Positions 11,896 through 23,193 of a stretch of DNA of 64,000 bases are shown piece after piece. Origin of the DNA: Anopheles merus (Eukaryota; Arthropoda; Insecta; Diptera; Culicidae); NCBI RefSeq assembly GCF_017562075.2, contig NC_054085.1, forward strand, positions 5,599,184 to 5,663,183. The letters are read 5' to 3'. Each line of letters starts with the position of its first letter. The first letter of the stretch is position 1. The notes under the pieces are model-generated. The model did not search any database, had not been told where the DNA came from, and worked only from the letters and a program-made list of their open reading frames with translations. A program made the translations under genes and the position numbers.

Positions 11896-14084
11896 CACAC
11901 ATTGTTGCAAAGAAACATAAACTGATTAGAAAGATAAATGGACTTATCGATTTGCTCTCGGTAAAATAAAGCAAATATTATTGAATATACTGTTAGTTTC
12001 ATTTCCACGTGATTGTACTACATCTTAACATCTTTCTACGCTACTTAAAGCTTGATACAAAATTACTCTTTAAACCAGTCCTGCTTAAGAAAAGCTTCAG
12101 TATTGCTACAATCATCATAGGTTACGGTTGATCCTAGTTCGAAACCTATCACAACATCAAACGCACTCGCCAAGTTCCAACACGTGAACTTGTGTGTCGT
12201 TTTCATAATCATATTACCGCTTCAAGAGGTAATTAATATACCACCTTCACAAACACAGCCCACCTGACGACAGTCCAGGTTCATCGCTGGTATGCGTCAT
12301 TAGTTGGCGGTACGTTCTACCCTTAGCCCCCAGGACTGCCGTCAGGTATTGTGTTCGTCGCTTCAAGCGTTATGTTGCTCTACACGCACACACACACAGT
12401 TGCTCGTAAATTTAGTCGCTTAAATGCGTATAGCTAGCTACAAACCAAAGCTACCAGCATGAAATAGCATCACGCCTAACCACCAGTACGCGCTCAGCAC
12501 GAGTACAATAGGTGCATTTATAAATTTTCGCTACCCAGCGAGACGGCTCTTCCACTACCGCCATAATAGTTCACATAAGTTTACCGAATAGCATCGACTC
12601 GAAATGCAAATCGAAATCCAAAACAGTAAGAAGCCACGAGTTCGATGCAAATCGCGACCGGTGCGCGATGCAAACCGAGTTTGCCTGGGTTGGAAAATTA
12701 TTGAACTCGGTTCTCATTCGCACCGTAACGCACTGGTGTCCGCAGCAAAACGCAACGCTAGCTGCATTCACTTCCGGGCGAAGTGGTGCTAGCCTAGCGT
12801 GTATTTTAACAGTGCAAATGTGGATTGTGGACCGAAAGAAAAGAGGATGGAGAGGGAGAGCAAGTGGAAATAGGCCACCAAAGCCATCTACGGTCATAGC
12901 CGGTTTGCTCGACCGCTAACTTATGGTGATCGGTATCAAAACGGCGTCCGAGGATGGCAATTTTAACGTTTTTCGATGACTATGAAGTGACCCTCTACGC
13001 ACCAGTGCAGCTTGGTTGAAAATAGGGCACTAATTTATGACCAGCAAAGTGGGCGAAGGAACAGCATTTATGGTACAAATATTGAAGAGAGACCGGACGT
13101 AAAAGCTTTTTTTCGCCCTCCTATGGCATAATAGATCAGGTTTTTTGGTACGCTATTTAACAAGAGTAGCCTCTGGTACGGTATACTGCAGGAGATTAAA
13201 ATTTTTCAGATTCATACACTTTGTAGGTCAAAAACTAAAACAGGTTTAAATTGAATTATTAAATTTATACTTCCAAATATGGTCATTTGCATTCAATTCT
13301 AAATTATCCGCGTAAAAAAAGACTAACACGAGGTTAATCAAACAGCAACAATAGATACCCTTTTTATGATAGTTGCACAGATCAGCATATTGTATTACAA
13401 AGCAGTATAAGAACCATTCACAACAATCAGTCCTATCAGGCCTAGTTCTATGAATTCAAGATAGAAACATATGACTTGAAACGATTTATTATAATTTTGC
13501 AATAATACCATTATAATCCAAATTCTACAGAAATATGATTCCTAGGCAAAATGTTTTATATATAGTGTAAGGAACTGAACAAAGCACTTGAACCAACATT
13601 GGAACGTTGTAAAATAACTGTAAAATTGAGTATGTGCTACGTAACAAAAATATGAAATCTGTTTTGCGATTAATATCGCATGGTTAATACCAAGCTCTTT
13701 AAAACTTTACCTAGCCATAATGATGATAAAAAGTTTTCTTACACTCCTTAGGCTATGCCTCTATGAAAAAGTAACGAAACGTAACTGGTACAATGACCCA
13801 TACTTGTTACAATGAAATGTAAAAAAGTCAAACTAAGTTCTATTTAGTTTTTTCGTCGTTGGAAAAAAACTTAAACCAAAGTTAAAAATGGGTGCAGTTT
13901 TTCCTTGGGCATTTAAAACGCGCACAGTAAGTAACATTTCTCAACCACAAGATAAACAAACTGAAACTGCTTGCTCGTTTCATAATTCCGATTTGTTAGT
14001 TTTTCTTTGGGATTTGATGTTTTTATGGTTTCAAATGAGGACTTCATAACGTTCGTTTACCATAAAACTCTATTCTTTAGTCGT
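11896..14084. other. Mostly featureless; hairpin and GC-richer island
   Basis: Holds the hairpin at 12250. A GC-richer island (12450-12960) has overlapping frames on both strands and no domain; it could be a promoter or conserved non-coding DNA. The rest is AT-rich. Confidence 0.4.
12250..12355. other. Imperfect hairpin, 14-bp stem
   Basis: CCTGACGACAGTCC (12263-12276) pairs with GGACTGCCGTCAGG (12333-12346), with one mismatch. Outer AACACA/TGTGTT extends it. Loop of about 56 bases. Shape is compatible with a structured RNA or pre-miRNA, but the loop is long. Confidence 0.4.
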
Positions 14085-14435
14085 TATTATTATTATTATT
14101 ATTATTTATTGAATCTTCAACGGGCCGTATGGCCTAATTAAGATGTAACAGTTCAATTGAGAAAAAAAAATACATAGCAAAAATTAGATTTACATCGCAA
14201 TTCACTGCGGCCACGGCAAAAGCCGGAGACGTTCCTTGAAGCACTGAGTTGAGATGTCGAAGTCGAAGCAATCCGAGACAGTGTTGAAGACAGCCGACAT
14301 GCGGAACATAGGGTCAGACCGACCAGCACTGGAACGGGGTTGAGCGAGCCGTAGAGTTTCTCTAGACCTAAGTGTTCGGGATGGTGCATAGATATCGACT
14401 CGATGCAACAAAGGCGATGCATGAGTTATTCGAAT
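14085..14435 (-). pseudogene. 3' end of a non-LTR retrotransposon with (TAA)n tail
   Basis: Minus-strand frame HRVDIYAPSRTLRSRETLRL, then DPMFRMSAVFNTVSDCFDFD and FKERLRLLPWPQ stop. The pattern R-x-R-x-x-L-R, DP-x-x-R-M and FN-x-x-x-D-x-F-DF is the C-terminus of many insect Jockey/I-type ORF2 proteins. It is followed by AATTAGGCCATACGGCCCG and a run of TAA units (14085-14107), as expected at a 3' end. Heavily 5'-truncated. Confidence 0.75.
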
Positions 14436-15139
14436 TATCTACAGCTAGACCAATGCACAATACTTATACTTTATTGCTTATTATATAAGTTTCATGATTT
14501 ATTTTCGTCGTATTATTACGCGTTTTTTATTAAAGTCGCTTACTTTTGGCTATGTAAATGTAAAGCTCGTCAAAAAGCGAGCATTATTCGCATGAACTCT
14601 CTCAAATGCACCTTTCGCTCAAGATTGCGCTCTCCCCTGACACAGTCTAGCTATGCGTACTTACTGATTCATGAAACATCATCGTTTGAACATTATCGAA
14701 AACGTACGCCGACTACTCGGTGCCAATCCTTACGTGCCACTCTAATGCATCGTTACCACCTCATCTTAAGAAGAATCATATCCAAATGTATCGATTCAAC
14801 CCAAAGGGGATCCCCATTGCAATCAGTACACAAAGAAAACAAACCTAATGAGCTGGAAGATACTGAAACGACCACATCCAAGAAGGGGAAACATTTCCAC
14901 AACTTCTGTCTGAAGGGTACGGAATTCTTCAGTTGCTTCTAGCCCACTTCTCGCATCCTACCTTTAAGCGTGTGGTGCTCATACCCTTTAGTTTGATATC
15001 GTGGTAGAATGGTAAGTAGGCATTAACAAGATTTTGTCCACAACATCTCACCTAGTTGTTTATTTCGGGCAGAGATACTCGATGTAGCTAGAGCAAGCGC
15101 AACAATTTGGTGCTTCTTTTTTCCTTTTTGTTTTTGATA
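14436..15139. other. One long frame, otherwise nothing
   Basis: Contains most of a 179-codon ATG frame (14403-14942, +) whose start lies inside the antisense retrotransposon remnant. It has no recognisable domain and is treated as chance. Confidence 0.4.
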
Positions 15140-18100
15140 CCAATTGCCAAAGGCTTGATGTCTCATCCATCCATCCATTGCTTCTACTCAGTAACGCAGC
15201 TCTTCTAATCAATAGTATTCAACCACTAACGGAAATATACATATCTTGTTACACTATTTCGCTTGCATGGACGTTTTATCATATGCTGGGATTACGATAC
15301 GCCTTAGATTATCTAGTAACTAAAGTAACTACTTGGGAGGAACCCAAGGCATTTTCTGCCACTTGTTTGTGTTTGTCGAACTTTTTCGGTTTGCTCACAT
15401 TATGTTAAGTTTCATCGTCATTCCACACACGTTCTACGTACTATGAGTAACATAAGAGGTAATTGGCGTGATCAAATCATGTTAACTTGTAAGCCGTTTC
15501 CTATTTTTCCAAAACTCATGCAAACACGTTGATTTGTTGATTTAAATAGTCGATGTTATCCATGTATTCACTCTAAAGAACTAAATCTATTCGTTCTTAA
15601 GCGATCTTTTAAACTGTTAAGTTCAAAAGGCATACAGTAAAAAACGTTAAAAAGATTATCTGATAACTATTGTTGCCCTGTCCAGACGACGCTGAACTGA
15701 TACTGTTTGAATCCAGCAGACAGTCAGTTGACCAAATTCCCTCAAAACACATCCTGTTGACATGTTCATTTAGCATCAACAACAACAAGGAAGGGACCGT
15801 ATAATCATGCTGGAAAGGTTAATCTTCCGAATATACTTGTTCAATACTTCGACCGTGCGAGTTAAATCGACCACATCTACCTGACGGACAGCAACCGAAA
15901 TCAGATATCACACTGGCACTGACCTCCTTCAAGCACAGCTACAAACTTATTCCTCCCTAAGGATGCTGCTAGAAACGGCTTAAGAAAAAAAATGTATACA
16001 TCGTGTTTTTCTATTTTTTGGGAAAATTTATTCCCTCCCCAAAAATGTTTTTTCCTTATTTCCACAAAATCTATACAAGCTTTTCCATGCGTATGTTCAC
16101 CCTGAAGCGTAGCTGTGTAGGATATTAAGATTCAGCATGGACCAAATCGAAACCTCTATTATATGATCCACACCAATCGCACACATACACTCACTCACGC
16201 ACAGGGGATCTTTTTTGGTTTGAAGTACGGTGGCTTCTTTCCGCATGGAGCGTTCTGGAGGACTACTGGACCGTTGATTTGTTCTTCTCATCAGGCAAGA
16301 AGATACTGCTCGAAGAAAAGTGAACGGTAAACACCCTAAAGGACCATCTTCTTCCGATTTAGAAATGAGGATAAACCGAATGCGGATGAATCTTAAATAG
16401 AAATGTTTGAATCGTGTTATTTTTTTTTGGACCAAAATTCGACTGTATGCGGAATCTCCAACACTGAGAATGGTATCGCAAGACAGATGAAATATTGAAA
16501 GGTGCCTAAAGCGGACAACACATGTACACCCTTGCGAGGTGATTGATTGGACCGTTCTCCTCCTCCATCGGTAGTAGCACGGTATTATCCTAACATTTCG
16601 AACAAGATAACACATCGCTTCCAGTCAACTGGGACGACATCGTTTCGGAGTTTCGTGCACTATGGTCAAGCGTCTTTGAAAAAAATGACTTCAGCTAGCT
16701 TCCTTCAAACATCATTCTAGACGTGTTTTGATAAGTCCCAATAATACACTGCTATATCTAGTTCCTTCATATTCGGATCATTCGGGTCAAGGCGATCTGA
16801 TGCAGACTTAATCATTACTGTTATGGTTTCACCACTGCCGAACACCGCTCAGCGCTATCAATGGTGTGCGTGTGACCAGAATGAATGAGGGCAAGTTTCG
16901 GAGCTGATTTCCTTTTTGCACCCTCCTATACATTCTTGATGTCAACGATTAATATTGGAATGTATAAGATACTCTCGTTGTTTAACAATTTACTAGAATC
17001 TATTTGCTATTCTCTGTTTTTTTTAAGAATTACTGGAACCAAAACAATACTAATATTAAAGATATTGTTCAGTCTCATTGTTATTTCTAATGAACCTTAT
17101 TTCCATAGTCCAGTAATCTTGAATGTGTGATAAAAATAAATTTTAAAACATTCTGAATATTTTACTGCATTACAATTTAACTATGGCCTCAGAAACAATT
17201 ATTCATATCATGAAGTGCAATAGTTCGTTTAGAGTTGCGCAAACATATGTTTCATATATTGTATGAATTGTGATGTTTGTGTAACTTTTATTATGTACAT
17301 TATGGTATAAACTCCGAGCTTCTTACAAATGAACTACCACCTTGCCCTTTTGGTATTGTACATCATTGATCAAACAAATATAATTTTAGTTGAACTCGCT
17401 AAAATTCTGCCTTGGCCGGCGACGGTCAAAGAATATACTGAAACTATCGAAGGCATTATAAAAGGGTCCCTAGCATTGCAAGCCAATACAAAAATAATTC
17501 CATTATTTTAATATACACTATAAAAAAACAATATCAAATACCGTTATGAATCAAATTACGCACAGCTTCAAATTCCGGACATTCATGCTGTTTTTTATTT
17601 AATTTCTTTATATTTTAACCAGGATCATACCACTTTTTAATTGCCATGATGTACTAGAATCAATTAAAAATTCAACTGACCCCTACCTTGATGCCACAGT
17701 GCATAATTATTTTCGCGTCCACGTGCGAGTTAATTATCAACACGAAAACAACAGCTTTTTATCATGTTGTGCTTTGAATTTCATTAAAACACGTATTTAA
17801 TTCTGTCTGGAAAACAAAGCAACATTTTATCTTGTTTTTAATACCGGACAACCGAAGTAAATTGTAGTCTATTGTATAAAATATATTTTTAAACATAAAA
17901 CAAGTGTGGTAATAACAAAAAACAACGATATTTGAAGATGTATGTGACAAATACATTAATAGCCGTACGGGAAAGACAAATTATTGTCTATTCACAGATC
18001 TTAACTTCAGACGCGTAACAGATCTTAGGTTCTATTAATCTACGAGTACAAGAGAAAAAGAGCACCGAAACTCCGTTGTATTAAAGACCGCCGTTCTCTC

Positions 18101-18189
18101 GACCTAGGAAAACACCGACACCCAGATTCAAGTGTCCAAACCTTAAAACAAGTAAAAAACTAAAAAGGTGTAGTTTGTGTGTAAATTTG

Positions 18190-18395
18190 GCGGTCTAGTG
18201 ATACAGTCGTCAACTCGTACGACTTAACAACATGCCCGTCATGGGTTCAAGTCCCAAATAGACCGTTCCCCCATACGTAGGACTGACTATCCTGCTATGG
18301 TAACAATAAGTCACTGAAAGCCAAGCCCACTTCACCAGTGGGTACAGGCAGCAGGCCTTGACCGACAGCGGTTGTTGTGCCAAAGAAGAAGAGAA
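18190..18395 (+). mobile_element. tRNA-derived SINE, type I, in duplication copy 1
   Basis: Flanked by a 13-bp duplication with one mismatch (GTGTGTAAATTTG and GTGTGTAATTTTG). It carries an extra CAG near the 3' end (AGGCAGCAGGCC). The insertion predates the 4-kb duplication because both copies carry it at the same place. Confidence 0.9.
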
Positions 18396-18696
18396 GTGTG
18401 TAATTTTGAAGATTATAAAAGGAATGTTGAGGCTGTCCGGGATATTAAGCAAATCGTTCGTAATTTAAAACATGAGCTCGAAACTGTCTGGAATATGAAT
18501 CAAAATATCATTGCAGTTTTATGATATTTTGCAATATTTCGAGTTGTACATACAGATGATTGACCGATTAAAATTGAATTAGTAGGAAAATATTAAATGC
18601 TAAAAATGTCCTAATTGTCCGTAATTCAAAGCAGTACGGTAAAACTAAAATAAATTTGATAAAAAATTTACCAAAGAAGAAAGAAAACTCTTTTAC

Positions 18697-18946
18697 CTTG
18701 CTGATATACTTCGTCAAGGATGCAGTGCCCACTCAATGCAATATACTCCGGGTCAATTAATGTACGCTCCGAACACCAACTCACAATGCTTCGCGTATTC
18801 TCACTAGTACATTTTGTGCCAGCGGCTAAGGCATGGCAAGTTTTCCCCGTTTGGCATTGTTGCAACCACTTCAAACCACCATCTGGCAAACAGAATGCGG
18901 AATACCTCCACTCACAGCGCCAAACAACGCTCACAAGAACAATAAA
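18697..18946 (-). CDS. Candidate cysteine-rich exon, copy 1 of duplication
   Basis: Equivalent of the candidate exon at 22730-22979, offset 4033 bases, with the same acceptor, donor and peptide. Upstream of it the sequence runs into the duplication junction at 19161-19169. Any promoter or first exon that lies beyond 23193 in the parent locus would therefore not be adjacent here. If the exon is real, this copy could be orphaned or could be read from the same upstream promoter as a tandem exon duplication. Confidence 0.3.
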
Positions 18947-21900
18947 CTGGTCAACAAAACAATCAACAAACTCTCTCACACGTACACACGCTGCCACACA
19001 CACACACACTACACAACGCTGGGTATTCGATATGGCACGAACGATTGAATGCCAAGCCAAGTTGCACAATTTTGCACAATTTCTATTTATTTTCCAATTG
19101 CTCCGTTCTCCGTTTGGCCGAGAAAACCGGATACAGAAATCAATATTTTGCACATTTCACATTTCATTTCCAATTGCCAAAGGCTTGATGTCTCATCCAT
19201 CCATCCATTGCTTCTACTCAGTAACGCAGCTCTTCTAATCAATAGTATTCAACCACTAACGGAAATATACATATCTTGTTACACTATTTCGCTTGCATGG
19301 ACGTTTTATCATATGCTGGGATTACGATACGCCTTAGATTATCTAGTAACTAAAGTAACTACTTGGGAGGAACCCAAGGCATTTTCTGCCACTTGTTTGT
19401 GTTTGTCGAACTTTTTCGGTTTGCTCACATTATGTTAAGTTTCATCGTCATTCCACACACGTTCTACGTACTATGAGTAACATAAGAGGTAATTGGCGTG
19501 ATCAAATCATGTTAACTTGTAAGCCGTTTCCTATTTTTCCAAAACTCATGCAAACACGTTGATTTGTTGATTTAAATAGTCGATGTTATCCATGTATTCA
19601 CTCTAAAGAACTAAATCTATTCGTTCTTAAGCGATCTTTTAAACTGTTAAGTTCAAAAGGCATACAGTAAAAAACGTTAAAAAGATTATCTGATAACTAT
19701 TGTTGCCCTGTCCAGACGACGCTGAACTGATACTGTTTGAATCCAGCAGACAGTCAGTTGACCAAATTCCCTCAAAACACATCCTGTTGACATGTTCATT
19801 TAGCATCAACAACAACAAGGAAGGGACCGTATAATCATGCTGGAAAGGTTAATCTTCCGAATATACTTGTTCAATACTTCGACCGTGCGAGTTAAATCGA
19901 CCACATCTACCTGACGGACAGCAACCGAAATCAGATATCACACTGGCACTGACCTCCTTCAAGCACAGCTACAAACTTATTCCTCCCTAAGGATGCTGCT
20001 AGAAACGGCTTAAGAAAAAAAAATGTATACATCGTGTTTTTCTATTTTTTGGGAAAATTTATTCCCTCCCCAAAAATGTTTTTTCCTTATTTCCACAAAA
20101 TCTATACAAGCTTTTCCATGCGTATGTTCACCCTGAAGCGTAGCTGTGTAGGATATTAAGATTCAGCATGGACCAAATCGAAACCTCTATTATATGATCC
20201 ACACCAATCGCACACATACACTCACTCACGCACAGGGGATCTTTTTTGGTTTGAAGTACGGTGGCTTCTTTCCGCATGGAGCGTTCTGGAGGACTACTGG
20301 ACCGTTGATTTGTTCTTCTCATCAGGCAAGAAGATACTGCTCGAAGAAAAGTGAACGGTAAACACCCTAAAGGACCATCTTCTTCCGATTTAGAAATGAG
20401 GATAAACCGAATGCGGATGAATCTTAAATAGAAATGTTTGAATCGTGTTATTTTTTTTTGGACCAAAATTCGACTGTATGCGGAATCTCCAACACTGAGA
20501 ATGGTATCGCAAGACAGATGAAATATTGAAAGGTGCCTAAAGCGGACAACACATGTACACCCTTGCGAGGTGATTGATTGGACCGTTCTCCTCCTCCATC
20601 GGTAGTAGCACGGTATTATCCTAACATTTCGAACAAGATAACACATCGCTTCCAGTCAACTGGGACGACATCGTTTCGGAGTTTCGTGCACTATGGTCAA
20701 GCGTCTTTGAAAAAAATGACTTCAGCTAGCTTCCTTCAAACATCATTCTAGACGTGTTTTGATAAGTCCCAATAATACACTGCTATATCTAGTTCCTTCA
20801 TATTCGGATCATTCGGGTCAAGGCGATCTGATGCAGACTTAATCATTACTGTTATGGTTTCACCACTGCCGAACACCGCTCAGCGCTATCAATGGTGTGC
20901 GTGTGACCAGAATGAATGAGGGCAAGTTTCGGAGCTGATTTCCTTTTTGCACCCTCCTATACATTCTTGATGTCAACGATTAATATTGGAATGTATAAGA
21001 TACTCTCGTTGTTTAACAATTTACTAGAATCTATTTGCTATTCTCTGTTTTTTTTAAGAATTACTGGAACCAAAACAATACTAATATTAAAGATATTGTT
21101 CAGTCTCATTGTTATTTCTAATGAACCTTATTTCCATAGTCCAGTAATCTTGAATGTGTGATAAAAATAAATTTTAAAACATTCTGAATATTTTACTGCA
21201 TTACAATTTAACTATGGCCTCAGAAACAATTATTCATATCATGAAGTGCAATAGTTCGTTTAGAGTTGCGCAAACATATGTTTCATATATTGTATGAATT
21301 GTGATGTTTGTGTAACTTTTATTATGTACATTATGGTATAAACTCCGAGCTTCTTACAAATGAACTACCACCTTGCCCTTTTGGTATTGTACATCATTGA
21401 TCAAACAAATATAATTTTAGTTGAACTCGCTAAAATTCTGCCTTGGCCGGCGACGGTCAAAGAATATACTGAAACTATCGAAGGCATTATAAAAGGGTCC
21501 CTAGCATTGCAAGCCAATACAAAAATAATTCCATTATTTTAATATACACTATAAAAAAAACAATATCAAATACCGTTATGAATCAAATTACGCACAGCTT
21601 CAAATTCCGGACATTCATGCTGTTTTTTATTTAATTTCTTTATATTTTAACCAGGATCATACCACTTTTTAATTGCCATGATGTACTAGAATCAATTAAA
21701 AATTCAACTGACCCCTACCTTGATGCCACAGTGCATAATTATTTTCGCGTCCACGTGCGAGTTAATTATCAACACGAAAACAACAGCTTTTTATCATGTT
21801 GTGCTTTGAATTTCATTAAAACACGTATTTAATTCTGTCTGGAAAACAAAGCAACATTTTATCTTGTTTTTAATACCGGACAACCGAAGTAAATTGTAGT

Positions 21901-22221
21901 CTATTGTATAAAATATATTTTTAAACATAAAACAAGTGTGGTAATAACAAAAAACAACGATATTTGAAGATGTATGTGACAAATACATTAATAGCCGTAC
22001 GGGAAAGACAAATTATTGTCTATTCACAGATCTTAACTTCAGACGCGTAACAGATCTTAGGTTCTATTAATCTACGAGTACAAGAGAAAAAGAGCACCGA
22101 AACTCCGTTGTATTAAAGACCGCCGTTCTCTCGACCTAGGAAAACACCGACACCCAGATTCAAGTGTCCAAACCTTAAAACAAGTAAAAAACTAAAAAGG
22201 TGTAGTTTGTGTGTAAATTTG

Positions 22222-22427
22222 GCGGTCTAGTGGTACAGTCGTCAACTCGTACGACTTAACAACATGCCCGTCATGGGTTCAAGTCCCAAATAGACCGTTC
22301 CCCCATACGTAGGACTGACTATCCTGCTATGGTAACAATAAGTCACTGAAAGCCAAGCCCACTTCACCAGTGGGTACAGGCAGCAGGCCTTGACCGACAG
22401 CGGTTGTTGTGCCAAAGAAGAAGAGAA
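22222..22427 (+). mobile_element. tRNA-derived SINE, type I, in duplication copy 2
   Basis: Same insertion as 18190-18395, with the only base substitution I found between the two 4-kb copies (GTGGTACAG here, GTGATACAG there). Confidence 0.9.
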
Positions 22428-22729
22428 GTGTGTAATTTTGAAGATTATAAAAGGAATGTTGAGGCTGTCCGGGATATTAAGCAAATCGTTCGTAATTTAA
22501 AACATGAGCTCGAAACTGTCTGGAATATGAATCAAAATATCATTGCAGTTTTATGATATTTTGCAATATTTCGAGTTGTACATACAGATGATTGACCGAT
22601 TAAAATTGAATTAGTAGGAAAATATTAAATGCTAAAAATGTCCTAATTGTCCGTAATTCAAAGCAGTACGGTAAAACTAAAATAAAATTTGATAAAAAAT
22701 TTACCAAAGAAGAAAGAAAACTCTTTTAC

Positions 22730-22979
22730 CTTGCTGATATACTTCGTCAAGGATGCAGTGCCCACTCAATGCAATATACTCCGGGTCAATTAATGTACGC
22801 TCCGAACACCAACTCACAATGCTTCGCGTATTCTCACTAGTACATTTTGTGCCAGCGGCTAAGGCATGGCAAGTTTTCCCCGTTTGGCATTGTTGCAACC
22901 ACTTCAAACCACCATCTGGCAAACAGAATGCGGAATACCTCCACTCACAGCGCCAAACAACGCTCACAAGAACAATAAA
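22730..22979 (-). CDS. Candidate cysteine-rich exon, copy 2 of duplication
   Basis: Minus-strand frame from a U-rich acceptor (TTTTGTTGACCAG) to a strong donor (CAGCAAG|GTAAAA). It is 250 nt, starting in phase 0 and ending in phase 1. The peptide has six cysteines after the start of FCLPDGGLKW, spaced about 10, 5, 8, 11 and 16 residues apart. This loosely recalls a peritrophin-A chitin-binding module, but the spacing is not a clean match. The frame contains no ATG, so it must be an internal exon if real. A following acceptor in AT-rich sequence (ATTTTATTTTAG) gives a short continuation ending in a hydrophobic tail. The opposite strand is also open for 217 codons, which weakens the case. The right flank is unduplicated sequence, so this copy would keep the original upstream context. 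Confidence 0.35.
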
Positions 22980-23193
22980 CTGGTCAACAAAACAATCAAC
23001 AAACTCTCTCACACGTACACACGCTGCCACACACACACACACTACACAACGCTGGGTATTCGATATGGCACGAACGATTGAATGCCAAGCCAAGTTGCAC
23101 AATTTTGCACAATTTCTATTTATTTTCCAATTGCTCCGTTCTCCGTTTGGCCGAGAAAACCGGATACAGAAATCAATATTTTGCACATTTCAC

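Larger units (their letters stand above)
15140..19160. repeat. Tandem duplication, copy 1 (~4.02 kb)
   Basis: Direct repeat of 19170-23193. Aligning the two by eye, offsets run 4030, 4031, 4032 and 4033, so copy 2 has three extra single bases, all in A runs. One substitution was seen inside the SINE (18201 A versus 22233 G). The left edge is at CCAATTGCC. The copy ends at CACATTTCAC. Confidence 0.95.
19170..23193. repeat. Tandem duplication, copy 2 (~4.02 kb)
   Basis: Second copy, separated from the first by nine filler bases (ATTTCATTT, 19161-19169). The filler resembles the adjacent ACATTTCAC, as expected of templated end joining. The remainder of the unit is AT-rich sequence, apart from the SINE and the candidate cysteine-rich exon. 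Confidence 0.95.

Noticed and set aside
14403..14942. 179-codon plus-strand ORF
   Set aside because: Begins inside an antisense retrotransposon remnant and has no domain; likely chance.
16097..16615. 172-codon minus-strand ORF (also at 20128-20646)
   Set aside because: Its presence twice is due to the duplication, not selection. The peptide is arginine- and serine-rich with no recognisable domain or splice context.
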